From assembly GCA_011524425.1 (NCBI GenBank), contig WTKI01000111.1, positions 1-7,383 on the forward strand: DNA of 7,383 bases, written 5' to 3'. A program made the position numbers and the translations under genes. This DNA comes from Altererythrobacter sp. GTDB lineage: Bacteria > Pseudomonadota > Alphaproteobacteria > Sphingomonadales > Sphingomonadaceae. Numbering within the stretch: position 1 is the stretch's first letter; each line of letters opens with the position of its first letter. This document shows positions 1-6,355 of the stretch, piece by piece. The notes beneath the pieces were generated by a model, which was not told the DNA's origin, ran no database searches, and saw only the letters and a program-made list of their open reading frames with translations.

Positions 1-34
1 CTCGCAGCGGAATTGAAGAGGGATCGCAAACCAC

Positions 35-1606
35 ATGAAAGATATAGCACTTTGGGCCGAGGCTGATTGGATCGCGGCGATCGCCACTCTGGTTCTAGCC
101 GGCTTCTTGGTTGGAGGCGCCTATGCTGTGACACGCAAGGAAGCGGAAGTCGGCGGACACCCCAAGGGCCTGTACATGCTGTTCTTTGCAGAAATGTGGG
201 AGCGCTTCTCCTATTATGGCATGCGCGCCCTTTTGATGTTCTATCTCGTTCAGCATTGGCTGTTTGAAAATGGGCCCGCCAACATCGTGTATGGTGCTTA
301 CATAAGCCTGGTTTACATTACGCCAGTCCTTGGAGGCTGGTTAGCAGACAACTATATCGGTCAGAGAAAGGCTGTCCTGTTCGGCGCTATCCTGCTTACC
401 TTCGGGCACTTCCTGATGGCATTTGAGGGAACCGGCGGTCAAGATGATCCGACCATAAACATCTTCTGGCTTGCGCTAGCTTTCATCATTGTTGGTTCTG
501 GCTTCCTTAAAGCCAATATCTCTGTCCTTGTCGGGCAGCTGTATCCACGCACCGATGTGCGACGCGATGGTGCCTATACGATATTCTACATGGGAATAAA
601 CGTAGGGGCAGCAGTCGGCGCGATCCTTGCCGGATATCTGGGAATTATCAAAGGCTGGGAATACGGATTTGGCGCTGCTGGCTTAGGCATGTTGCTCGGC
701 CTTATCGTGTTTGTCTTCGGCAAACCCTTGCTCATGGGCAAAGGCGAGCCCGCCAATCCTCTGGCTGCGAGAACTGAGGCAAGTGTCTACGGCATCGGCA
801 TAGTCGGTGTCGGAATCATGTGGTTTCTAATCCAGTACCAGTCGCTTGTCGGCTGGCTTATGCTGGTCTGTGGTGTGCTTCTCCTAGGATACGTGCTGCT
901 CGAAGCCTTCAAGCTGGAAAAGGAACCTCGCGAGCGTATTTATGCAGTACTCTTCTTGATCGCATTGCAGCCATTATTCTGGGGGCTGTTTGAACAAGGC
1001 GGCGGTTCGCTCAATCTGTTCACTAACGAGTTCATCGATCTGCAGGGTGTTCCCGCCCCGATTTTCCAGTCGATCAACCCAATCTATATCATTCTGCTGG
1101 CCCCTGTCTTTGCTGGCCTTTGGACGTGGCTGGGCAGAAAAGGTTGGGAACCTTCGACACCCGCCAAGTTTGGCCTCGGCCTGTTCCAGCTCGGGTTTGG
1201 TTTTCTGGTCCTCGTGTGGGGCGCAGCCACCGTTGGCGTGGATGCAAAGGTCCCGGTGATTTTCCTTTTCGGCATATATTTGTTCCACACAACAGGCGAA
1301 CTTTGCCTTAGCCCAGTCGGGCTGTCAGCGATGAACCGGCTTTCTCCAAAACATCTAGCCAGTCTGATCATGGGCGCTTGGTTCTTCGCTACCGCGGGCG
1401 GTGGCTTTGTTGCTGGATTGATAGGAGCGGCGACTGGCGGCGAAGATGGCGCTATGTCGCGACAAGGTGCACTAGATGTCTATTGGACAATTGGTCTCAT
1501 AGCGATGGGCGTAGGTGTTCTGGTCATGATCCTCGCAAGATTTGTAAAAAGGTTCATGCATCTCGATACGCTCAAGGATGACGACGTAACAGGCACGGCA
1601 AGTTGA
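35..1606 (+). CDS. POT/PTR2-family proton-dependent oligopeptide transporter
   Basis: A 523-residue inner-membrane transporter expected to import di- and tripeptides with protons. The family signature ExxERFxYYG is present (E53, E56, R57, F58, Y60, Y61, G62). The major-facilitator loop GGWLADNYIGQRK lies at residues 100-112, and the PTR2 region GSGFLKANIS (K159) is followed by FYMGINVG (185-192). TM7 carries FWGLFEQ (E320) and a later helix carries GELCLSPVG (E422, S426). In characterised POTs the equivalent residues serve proton coupling and peptide binding. Two helices at about 251-292 match the extra HA/HB pair of bacterial POTs. An additional hydrophobic helix (about 12-32) precedes the usual start of the family, which normally begins near the HPKGLY segment (here 42-47). 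The start is well fixed: an in-frame TGA lies at 14-16, and a purine-rich GAGGGA (18-23) sits 11 nt before the ATG. It is the first visible gene of an operon with two exported amidohydrolase-fold proteins. The family call is secure; substrate range is not shown by sequence. Confidence 0.95.
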   Translation: MKDIALWAEADWIAAIATLVLAGFLVGGAYAVTRKEAEVGGHPKGLYMLFFAEMWERFSYYGMRALLMFYLVQHWLFENGPANIVYGAYISLVYITPVLGGWLADNYIGQRKAVLFGAILLTFGHFLMAFEGTGGQDDPTINIFWLALAFIIVGSGFLKANISVLVGQLYPRTDVRRDGAYTIFYMGINVGAAVGAILAGYLGIIKGWEYGFGAAGLGMLLGLIVFVFGKPLLMGKGEPANPLAARTEASVYGIGIVGVGIMWFLIQYQSLVGWLMLVCGVLLLGYVLLEAFKLEKEPRERIYAVLFLIALQPLFWGLFEQGGGSLNLFTNEFIDLQGVPAPIFQSINPIYIILLAPVFAGLWTWLGRKGWEPSTPAKFGLGLFQLGFGFLVLVWGAATVGVDAKVPVIFLFGIYLFHTTGELCLSPVGLSAMNRLSPKHLASLIMGAWFFATAGGGFVAGLIGAATGGEDGAMSRQGALDVYWTIGLIAMGVGVLVMILARFVKRFMHLDTLKDDDVTGTAS

Positions 1607-1610
1607 AGGA
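1605..1610 (+). promoter_or_regulatory. Shine-Dalgarno of the amidohydrolase lipoprotein, overlapping the transporter stop codon
   Basis: GAAGGA overlaps the last two bases of the transporter TGA (1604-1606) and lies 7 nt before the ATG at 1618. It decides the start of the next gene. The alternative in-frame TTG at 1603 sits on the ribosome-binding site itself and would place extra charged residues ahead of the lipoprotein signal. The arrangement suggests translational coupling. Confidence 0.7.
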
Positions 1611-1617
1611 CACAGCT

Positions 1618-3027
1618 ATGAATTGCGCAGCACGCCTCATGCTCATAGCAGGAAGCGCGCTTGCGCTGGCAGCCTGCACCACGACCGATGGCAGCGAAAG
1701 CGGACCCGAGGTGCAAAGCGCTGCGTCGCAAGCGCCAGCCTTCAGCTTGCCGCCAACGCCAGCTGATCCGTACCCGTCAACCTATAAGCCCTATCCAGGG
1801 GTTGAGACGCTCATCATTCCGACCACTGTCTTCGATGGAGCTGGCGGCCGGATCGACAATGGCTGGGTGCATTTTCGCGATGGCAAGATCGTCGCAGTAG
1901 GCGGGCCTACGACCATGCCCCCTGATGTTCCGAATGTAATCGACGGCGTCGACAAGTTCGTGACGCCCGGCATCATTGATATTCATTCACATCTGGGTGA
2001 TTATCCTTCACCGCAAGTGGCAGCGCATTCTGACGGCAATGAAGCCACTTCGCCGACTACGCCTGATGTCTGGACGGAGCATTCCGTCTGGCCTCAGGAT
2101 CCCGGCTTCAGCCGCGCTTTAGCCAATGGCGGAGTAACCAGCCTGCAAATCCTGCCTGGCTCAGCCAATTTGATGGGTGGACGAGCGGTGACATTGAAGA
2201 ATGTCTATTCGCGCACAGTCCAAGGCATGAAATTCCCCGGCGCGCCATATGGCTTCAAGATGGCATGTGGTGAAAATCCCAAGCGCGTTTATGGCGGCAG
2301 AGGGCGAAAGCCCAGCACCCGGATGGGCAATTTTGCAGTCAACCGCCAGACATGGCTTGATGCACGCGCCTATGCAGAAGATGACAATCCTAAGCGCGAT
2401 CTCGCCAAGGAAACGCTGGTGGGCGTTTTAAAAGGCGAATTGCTGGTCCACAACCACTGCTACCGCGCTGACGAGATGGCGCTGGTTATGGATATGGCCA
2501 AGGAAATGGGATACCGGGTCACGGCCTTCCACCACGCCGTTGAATCCTACAAGATCGGTGACTTGCTGCGCGAAAATGACGTTTGCAGCGCGATCTGGGC
2601 GGACTGGTACGGCTTCAAGATGGAAGCTTATGACGGGATCCTAGAAAACGCAGCTTTGCTGCAGAATGCAGGCGCATGCGTGGTCATCCATTCTGACAGT
2701 CCTAATGATATTCAGCGGCTCAATCAGGAAGCAGCCAAAGCGCAAGCTGCAGGCAAACGCATGGGGATAGAGATTTCCGATGCCCAAGTGATCGCATGGA
2801 TTACTTTAAACGCTGCAAGAGCCATGGGCATCGCTGAGATGACCGGCAGTCTCGAGCCTGGCAAAATGGCCGATGTGGTCTTGTGGAACGGGGACCCGCT
2901 CAGCGTCTATTCGCGGCCCGAGAAAGTCTGGGTCGACGGGGCTCTATTGTTTGACGCGCTCGATCCCAAGCGCAGACCGGTGAGCGATTTCGAGCTAGGC
3001 CAGCCTGGTGAAGGAGACGTCAAATGA
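1618..3027 (+). CDS. Amidohydrolase-superfamily lipoprotein (COG1228-like metal-dependent hydrolase)
   Basis: A 469-residue metal-dependent hydrolase of the imidazolonepropionase-like group, predicted to be a lipoprotein. The signal MNCAARLMLIAGSALALAAC ends in a lipobox (LAAC, Cys20). Residue +2 is Thr, not Asp, so outer-membrane sorting is likely. A Ser/Ala/Pro-rich linker (about 21-60) follows, then the beta-sandwich start (VFDGAGGRIDNG) and the TIM barrel. Visible metal-site candidates are the HxH motif in TPGIIDIHSHLG (H123, H125), a strand-4 segment YGFKMACGENPKR (K214 and E219 are both possible ligands), H280 (VHNHCYRADEM), H306 (FHHAVES) and D360 (IHSDSPND). The C-terminus GSLEPGKMADVVLWNGDP is the typical family closure. 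Some alphaproteobacterial and environmental COG1228 members are known dipeptidases for Xaa-Pro or Xaa-Arg/Lys, which would suit the transporter just upstream; that substrate is inference. The next gene starts within its stop codon (ATGA). Confidence 0.9.
   Translation: MNCAARLMLIAGSALALAACTTTDGSESGPEVQSAASQAPAFSLPPTPADPYPSTYKPYPGVETLIIPTTVFDGAGGRIDNGWVHFRDGKIVAVGGPTTMPPDVPNVIDGVDKFVTPGIIDIHSHLGDYPSPQVAAHSDGNEATSPTTPDVWTEHSVWPQDPGFSRALANGGVTSLQILPGSANLMGGRAVTLKNVYSRTVQGMKFPGAPYGFKMACGENPKRVYGGRGRKPSTRMGNFAVNRQTWLDARAYAEDDNPKRDLAKETLVGVLKGELLVHNHCYRADEMALVMDMAKEMGYRVTAFHHAVESYKIGDLLRENDVCSAIWADWYGFKMEAYDGILENAALLQNAGACVVIHSDSPNDIQRLNQEAAKAQAAGKRMGIEISDAQVIAWITLNAARAMGIAEMTGSLEPGKMADVVLWNGDPLSVYSRPEKVWVDGALLFDALDPKRRPVSDFELGQPGEGDVK
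3011..3016 (+). promoter_or_regulatory. Shine-Dalgarno of the second amidohydrolase-like gene, inside the preceding coding sequence
   Basis: AAGGAG is a strong ribosome-binding site 7 nt before the ATG at 3024. It lies inside the end of the lipoprotein gene. The start codon overlaps the preceding TGA as ATGA (3024-3027), a classic translational-coupling arrangement that should keep the two products at related levels. Confidence 0.8.
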
Positions 3028-4334
3028 AGCGCGCTCTTACACTGGTAGCAAGCATCCTGACGCTTCTTTCTGGCACTGCCAATGCTCAGGATATTGCGAT
3101 CACCAATGCGACGGTTGCAACAGGCGATGGCAGTGCGCCGATAGACAATGCAACAGTCATCATCCGCGGCGGCAAGGTTGTCGCAGTGGGGCAAGAGGTG
3201 CGGCCCGACCCAGCCATCCCCACGCTTGACGGGACCGGAACCTGGGTCACGCCCGGTCTGTTCGCCACTGTCACAACGCTTGGCATTTGGGATGTTGGCG
3301 CGGTTAGCCAGTCGAATGACACAAGCGCATCCGGCTCGCCCTTTAGCGCAGCTTTGGATGTCGCTCCGATCGTCAATCCGAATTCGCAGCATATCATAAT
3401 CCACCGCGCAGCGGGCATCACAAGGGCGGCCACGACCACCGGCCCGTCTGGTTCGATCTTTGGCGGTCAGGGCGCGATTATCGATCTTGATGCGGACGGG
3501 CAGCCGATTACCAAAGCCCGCGCCTTTCAAGTTGTGGACCTGGGCGAAGGCGGGGCCCGCCGTGCAGGCGGCAGCCGGGCGTCAGCGCATATCCTGTTCC
3601 GTGCGGCTTTGCGCGAAGCGCAAGCACTCATTGGCAAGCGCGGGACCCCGCAAACAACCGAGATCGTCAAGGATGACGAAGTCATGCTGAGCCGCTTCGA
3701 TGCAGAGGCGCTAAAGCCGGTTGTTGCAGGCAATCAAAAACTATTCGTTGCTGTCGAGCGTGCAGCCGACATCCGCAGTGTCCTTGCTTTGAAGACTGAG
3801 TTTCCAAGGCTCGATCTGGTGCTGGTAGGGGCAAGTGAGGGCTGGCTGGTCGCAAGTGAGATAGCGCAGGCAGGTGTCCCGGTTCTGGCTGATGCGCTGG
3901 ATGCGTTGCCGACCGGATTTGATGAACTTGCTGCAACGCAAAGCAATATCGGCCGGATGAAGGCGGCAGGAGTGATAGTAGGCATTAACGTGTCAGGCGC
4001 TGAAAACCCCCGCCGTCTCGCTCAGCATGCAGGCAATCTTGTCGGTCTCGCCCGCATGCCGGGCGCCACAGGTCTTAGCTGGGGAGAGGCGCTTGCTTCG
4101 ATCAGTTCGATACCCGCCACGATAAGCGGCATGGCCGGCAAGGCCGGAGTGCTCAAGCGCGGTGCGTTTGGCGATTTAGTGATTTGGGACGGCGATCCGC
4201 TCGAAGTTTCAAGCGCGCCGGTTCGCGTTTATATTGATGGAGTGGAGCAACCCTTGGACAATCATCAAAGCCGTTTGCGCGAACGGTATCGCGATCTTGA
4301 TGAAAGCGATTTGCCTAAGGCCTATGATTGGTAG
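3024..4334 (+). CDS. Exported amidohydrolase-fold protein lacking the metal-binding residues (probable pseudoenzyme)
   Basis: A 436-residue periplasmic paralogue of the preceding lipoprotein. It has a Sec signal peptide (residues 1-21, cleavage ANA|QD) and no lipobox. The fold is recognisable from the opening ITNATVATGDGSAPIDNATV, the WVTPG turn (74-78) and the closure GVLKRGAFGDLVIWDGDP (375-392). Aligned with the upstream protein, every metal position I can identify is changed: H123/H125 become V83/T85, H278/H280 become F241/A243, H305/H306 become V268/G269, and D360 becomes S324. The compared blocks align without internal gaps, and the reading frame is intact with normal codon use, so this is not a decayed gene. 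A catalytic role through the usual metal centre is unlikely. A structural or regulatory partner of the upstream enzyme, or a binding protein, fits better, but this is inference. Automated annotation would probably call it simply 'amidohydrolase'. Confidence 0.85.
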   Translation: MKRALTLVASILTLLSGTANAQDIAITNATVATGDGSAPIDNATVIIRGGKVVAVGQEVRPDPAIPTLDGTGTWVTPGLFATVTTLGIWDVGAVSQSNDTSASGSPFSAALDVAPIVNPNSQHIIIHRAAGITRAATTTGPSGSIFGGQGAIIDLDADGQPITKARAFQVVDLGEGGARRAGGSRASAHILFRAALREAQALIGKRGTPQTTEIVKDDEVMLSRFDAEALKPVVAGNQKLFVAVERAADIRSVLALKTEFPRLDLVLVGASEGWLVASEIAQAGVPVLADALDALPTGFDELAATQSNIGRMKAAGVIVGINVSGAENPRRLAQHAGNLVGLARMPGATGLSWGEALASISSIPATISGMAGKAGVLKRGAFGDLVIWDGDPLEVSSAPVRVYIDGVEQPLDNHQSRLRERYRDLDESDLPKAYDW

Positions 4335-4350
4335 CGCTAAGCCACTGATT

Positions 4351-4392
4351 TTAACCACTCACCGCTGATATGGTGCAATTCGTCGGGGTTAA
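4351..4392 (+). terminator. Weak nested inverted repeat after the operon (possible terminator)
   Basis: TTAACC (4351-4356) pairs with GGTTAA (4387-4392). Between them, CACC (4360-4363) pairs with GGTG (4372-4375). It begins 17 bp after the stop codon of the last operon gene. There is no T-run after it and the inner loops are large, so a rho-independent terminator is doubtful. It is the only stem-like structure I can see at the operon end. Confidence 0.2.
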
Positions 4393-4407
4393 CTGCCTCG
4401 CCCAAGC

Positions 4408-4419
4408 TTGCCTAACGCA
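4408..4419 (+). repeat. 12-mer TTGCCTAACGCA, near-copy of 5235-5246
   Basis: This 12-mer differs at one base from TTGCCTTACGCA at 5235-5246. It ends 42 nt before the preferred NnrU start; the other copy ends 44 nt before the MlaA-like start. Extending each copy eight bases upstream gives 15 of 20 identities. The TTGCC core could be a -35-like element, but no convincing -10 lies at the right distance in either copy. It may be a shared regulatory element or chance. Confidence 0.35.
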
Positions 4420-4437
4420 CGATTTTATGACCCCATG

Positions 4438-4451
4438 TCACTTATAAGTGA
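4438..4451 (+). promoter_or_regulatory. Perfect 14-bp palindrome overlapping the NnrU-gene ribosome-binding site
   Basis: TCACTTATAAGTGA is an exact palindrome. Its right end covers the first two bases of the Shine-Dalgarno GAGGT (4450-4454), which lies 7 nt before the ATG at 4462. As DNA it could be an operator for a dimeric repressor. As RNA it could fold into a 5-bp stem with a UAUA loop that partly hides the ribosome-binding site. It does not match the FNR/NnrR or CRP consensus. Function is unproven. Confidence 0.4.
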
Positions 4452-4461
4452 GGTGGGACTT

Positions 4462-5136
4462 ATGGAAACGCAGCTGATTGAACTCGTCGCCGCGAATATC
4501 GCATTCGTCGGATCACATTTCGCGCTTTCACATCCGTTGCGCGCGCCATTAGTCAGCGCACTGGGCGAACGGGGCTTTCAGCTACTGTATACCGTGGTCA
4601 GCTTTGCAACGCTGTTCTGGGTTATCGCAGCCTACCGTTCCGCCCCGACAGGCGACTTGCCAGGCAGCGGAGAGGCTGGTTGGATCATCGCCTCGCTAAT
4701 TACCATTCCGGCATTGGTTCTCTTGATGGGATCCTATGTCAAGAACCCGGCTATGCCGATGCCTGGCGCTGCAAACAATGCACGCAAGGAACCAGCAGGC
4801 GTATTCCTGGTCACGCGCCACCCGATGATGTGGAGCTTTGCGCTATGGGCAGCAAGCCATGTCATTTTATGGTGGAATCTGCGCAGCGTCATCACGGCAC
4901 TTGCCATGGGCTTCCTCGCATTGGTCGGGGCTCATATGCAGGATCGCAAGAAGCGCATGCAAATGGGTGACGCCTGGGCAGCCTGGGAAAGCCGCACGAG
5001 TTACTGGCCGCGCTGGGGCCAGTTGTTCAAAGTCGGTTTGCTGTGGTGGGCGCTGGGCCTGATGATGTGGGTCTTGCTAACTTACGTCCACCAGACGTTT
5101 GGCGGTGTACCCGCTGGGATTTGGCGCTGGTTCTAA
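4462..5136 (+). CDS. NnrU-family integral membrane protein
   Basis: A 224-residue polytopic protein of the NnrU family (which also includes the plant 15-cis-zeta-carotene isomerase Z-ISO, a heme protein). Family features are the opening AANIAFVGSHFALSHPLR (10-27), LGERGFQLLYTVVSF (34-48), and the block VFLVTRHPMMWSFALWAASH (114-133). It has about six hydrophobic segments: 6-22, 39-58, 73-92, 122-139, 143-158 and 190-209. Conserved-looking histidines are H19, H24, H120, H133 and H158; in Z-ISO histidines bind heme, and whether any do here is inference. The start at 4462 is chosen because GAGGT lies 7 nt upstream and the family homology begins at once. In-frame TTG (4408) and ATG (4435) lie further upstream but have no purine-rich site before them. 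NnrU was named from nitrite/nitric-oxide reduction clusters, yet no denitrification gene is present here, so its role in this organism is unknown. Confidence 0.85.
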   Translation: METQLIELVAANIAFVGSHFALSHPLRAPLVSALGERGFQLLYTVVSFATLFWVIAAYRSAPTGDLPGSGEAGWIIASLITIPALVLLMGSYVKNPAMPMPGAANNARKEPAGVFLVTRHPMMWSFALWAASHVILWWNLRSVITALAMGFLALVGAHMQDRKKRMQMGDAWAAWESRTSYWPRWGQLFKVGLLWWALGLMMWVLLTYVHQTFGGVPAGIWRWF

Positions 5137-5145
5137 TCCGCGCCT

Positions 5146-5288
5146 GATTCTCGCAAGAAGTTTCCTAGTAAGCAAACCTTCATCCGCTGTTCGGTGAGCT
5201 GTGCAAGGGCCAGCCCGCGCCGTTAAGCCAATATTTGCCTTACGCAGCAAGAATCGGCAGAGTTTGGTTTAAGGGGCGGCAAGGATTC
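5146..5288. promoter_or_regulatory. Cluster of three GANTC sites in the NnrU/MlaA-like intergenic region
   Basis: GATTC at 5146-5150, GAATC at 5251-5255 and GATTC at 5284-5288 lie within one 154-bp gap. GANTC is the CcrM methylation target in alphaproteobacteria, and methylated sites in promoters are read by GcrA. Uniform base composition would predict about 0.6 sites in this length. No clear sigma-70 promoter is visible in the gap, so the regulatory role is only suggested. Confidence 0.3.
5235..5246 (+). repeat. 12-mer TTGCCTTACGCA, near-copy of 4408-4419
   Basis: Second copy of the 12-mer upstream of the NnrU gene, with one mismatch. It ends 44 nt before the MlaA-like ATG. See the entry at 4408 for the comparison. 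Confidence 0.35.
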
Positions 5289-5290
5289 GA

Positions 5291-6355
5291 ATGACAGTAA
5301 CGCTCACATCAGCGCTTCTTATTGCGACCGCCCCACCGCTCGCCTTGACGACGCCTGTGGCTGTGCAAGCGGCGACTGAATTGCAGCAAGAACAAGCGCC
5401 TCAGCCTACCGATCTGCTCGCGCAACCACCAGGAGAAATTCCGTCGGAGCCTGGCGCCCAAGCCCCTGTCGATCCGGACACCATTGTCGTGACAGGCGCG
5501 AGCGATGCACGTAAGAAAGACCCGCTGGTCGAAGTCAATGAAGCCGCATTCGCAGTCACACAGAAAGTGGATGCTGCCGTCGTTGAGCCCATCGCAGACG
5601 TTTACGAAGAAGACCTGCCCAGCCCGATCCGCAAAGGATTGCGCAACTTCTTTCGTAATCTGCTGGAACCAATCACAGCGCTCAATTACTTCCTGCAATT
5701 GAAACCCGGCAAGGCGTTCGAGACAATAGGCCGGTTTGGGATCAATTCGACTGTCGGCGTGGCCGGACTGTTCGATGTGGCCAAGAAAGAGCCGTTCAAC
5801 CTGCCCTATCGCCGGAATGGCTTTGCCAACACACTCGGCTATTATGGCGTAGAGCCTGGGCCATTTCTGGTGCTCCCCCTGGTAGGCGCGACCACATTGC
5901 GTGACTTGGTCGGCAGTGGCGTGGATCAGTCCATCATCCCCTTTGCAGTGGGGAAACCGTTTAACACGCCCCTCTATGCAGCGCCTGCATTTACAGTGAA
6001 CTCCTTGGAATTCCGGATCAATTTTGACGAGAAGCTCAAAGAGATCAATGCCAGCGATGACCCATATTACGCGATGCGTGAGCTTTACCTGTGCCAGCGC
6101 GAAGCGGACATTGCTGCGTTGAAAAATCGCCCGCCACCGCGCGATTGCAGCATTGAAGCGCTGATGGGCATGGAACCTGGGACAGTGGAACAATTGACGT
6201 CAACGGTTACCCCGGTGGACCTGCAACCGGTCCCTCAAGACTTATCGAGCGCGATCGAAACACCTGCCGGGCCGCCCGCGATTGTCTATATAAGCGAACC
6301 TGTCGTCCAACCATTGCCGGACGGCTATCGTCAGGCACCTCCGCCAACAATCTGA
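5291..6355 (+). CDS. mlaA: MlaA/VacJ-family phospholipid-transport protein without a lipobox
   Basis: A 354-residue homologue of MlaA, the outer-membrane component that removes mislocalised phospholipids from the outer leaflet and passes them to the periplasmic Mla carrier. The MlaA domain covers about 100-275. Key segments are PSPIRKGLRNFFRNLLEPIT (110-129), LNYFLQLKPGKA (131-142), GRFGINSTVGVAGLFDVA (147-164), NGFANTLGYYGVEPGPFLVL (176-195) and GATTLRDLVG (199-208). Residues 1-27 resemble a signal peptide (cleavage near VQA|AT) but contain no positive charge before the hydrophobic stretch. A Gln/Pro/Ala-rich linker (30-63) and an IVVTG segment (65-69) follow. The C-terminal extension (276-354) is Pro-rich. 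Only two cysteines exist (C268, C286), so there is no lipoprotein anchor site. The start is firm: an in-frame TAA lies at 5270-5272, and AAGGA (5281-5285) is 5 nt before the ATG. No other Mla genes are in the window. The last 25 bp overlap the opposing hydrolase gene. Confidence 0.9.
   Translation: MTVTLTSALLIATAPPLALTTPVAVQAATELQQEQAPQPTDLLAQPPGEIPSEPGAQAPVDPDTIVVTGASDARKKDPLVEVNEAAFAVTQKVDAAVVEPIADVYEEDLPSPIRKGLRNFFRNLLEPITALNYFLQLKPGKAFETIGRFGINSTVGVAGLFDVAKKEPFNLPYRRNGFANTLGYYGVEPGPFLVLPLVGATTLRDLVGSGVDQSIIPFAVGKPFNTPLYAAPAFTVNSLEFRINFDEKLKEINASDDPYYAMRELYLCQREADIAALKNRPPPRDCSIEALMGMEPGTVEQLTSTVTPVDLQPVPQDLSSAIETPAGPPAIVYISEPVVQPLPDGYRQAPPPTI
6331..6355. other. 25-bp convergent overlap of two coding 3' ends
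   Basis: The plus-strand MlaA-like gene ends at 6355 (TGA 6353-6355) and the minus-strand hydrolase ends at 6331 (TCA, i.e. TGA on its strand). The last eight plus-strand codons therefore share DNA with the end of the hydrolase. No terminator can fit between the genes, so the transcripts must overlap or end inside the opposing gene. Confidence 0.9.

Noticed and set aside
1603..1617. TTG at 1603 as the start of the amidohydrolase lipoprotein
   Set aside because: It would sit on the Shine-Dalgarno GAAGGA; ATG 1618 has ideal spacing and gives a standard 20-residue lipoprotein signal.
2907..3530. 207-codon antisense open frame across the junction of the two amidohydrolase genes
   Set aside because: Composition is Arg/Cys/Asp-rich and motif-free; it spans two real genes with a coupled start, so it is a shadow of their codon usage.
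5222..5237. Possible CtrA site (TTAA-N7-TTAA) before the MlaA-like gene
   Set aside because: Only the first half matches; the second half reads TTTG, so support is too weak.
5235..5250. TTGC...GCAA inverted repeat resembling an FNR/NnrR-type box
   Set aside because: Only four paired bases on each side with the wrong internal spacing and sequence for either consensus.
5309..6193. 294-codon open frame antisense to the MlaA-like gene
   Set aside because: It has no recognisable domain, a Cys/His/Arg-rich composition typical of a reverse-frame shadow, and lies entirely within a well-supported gene.
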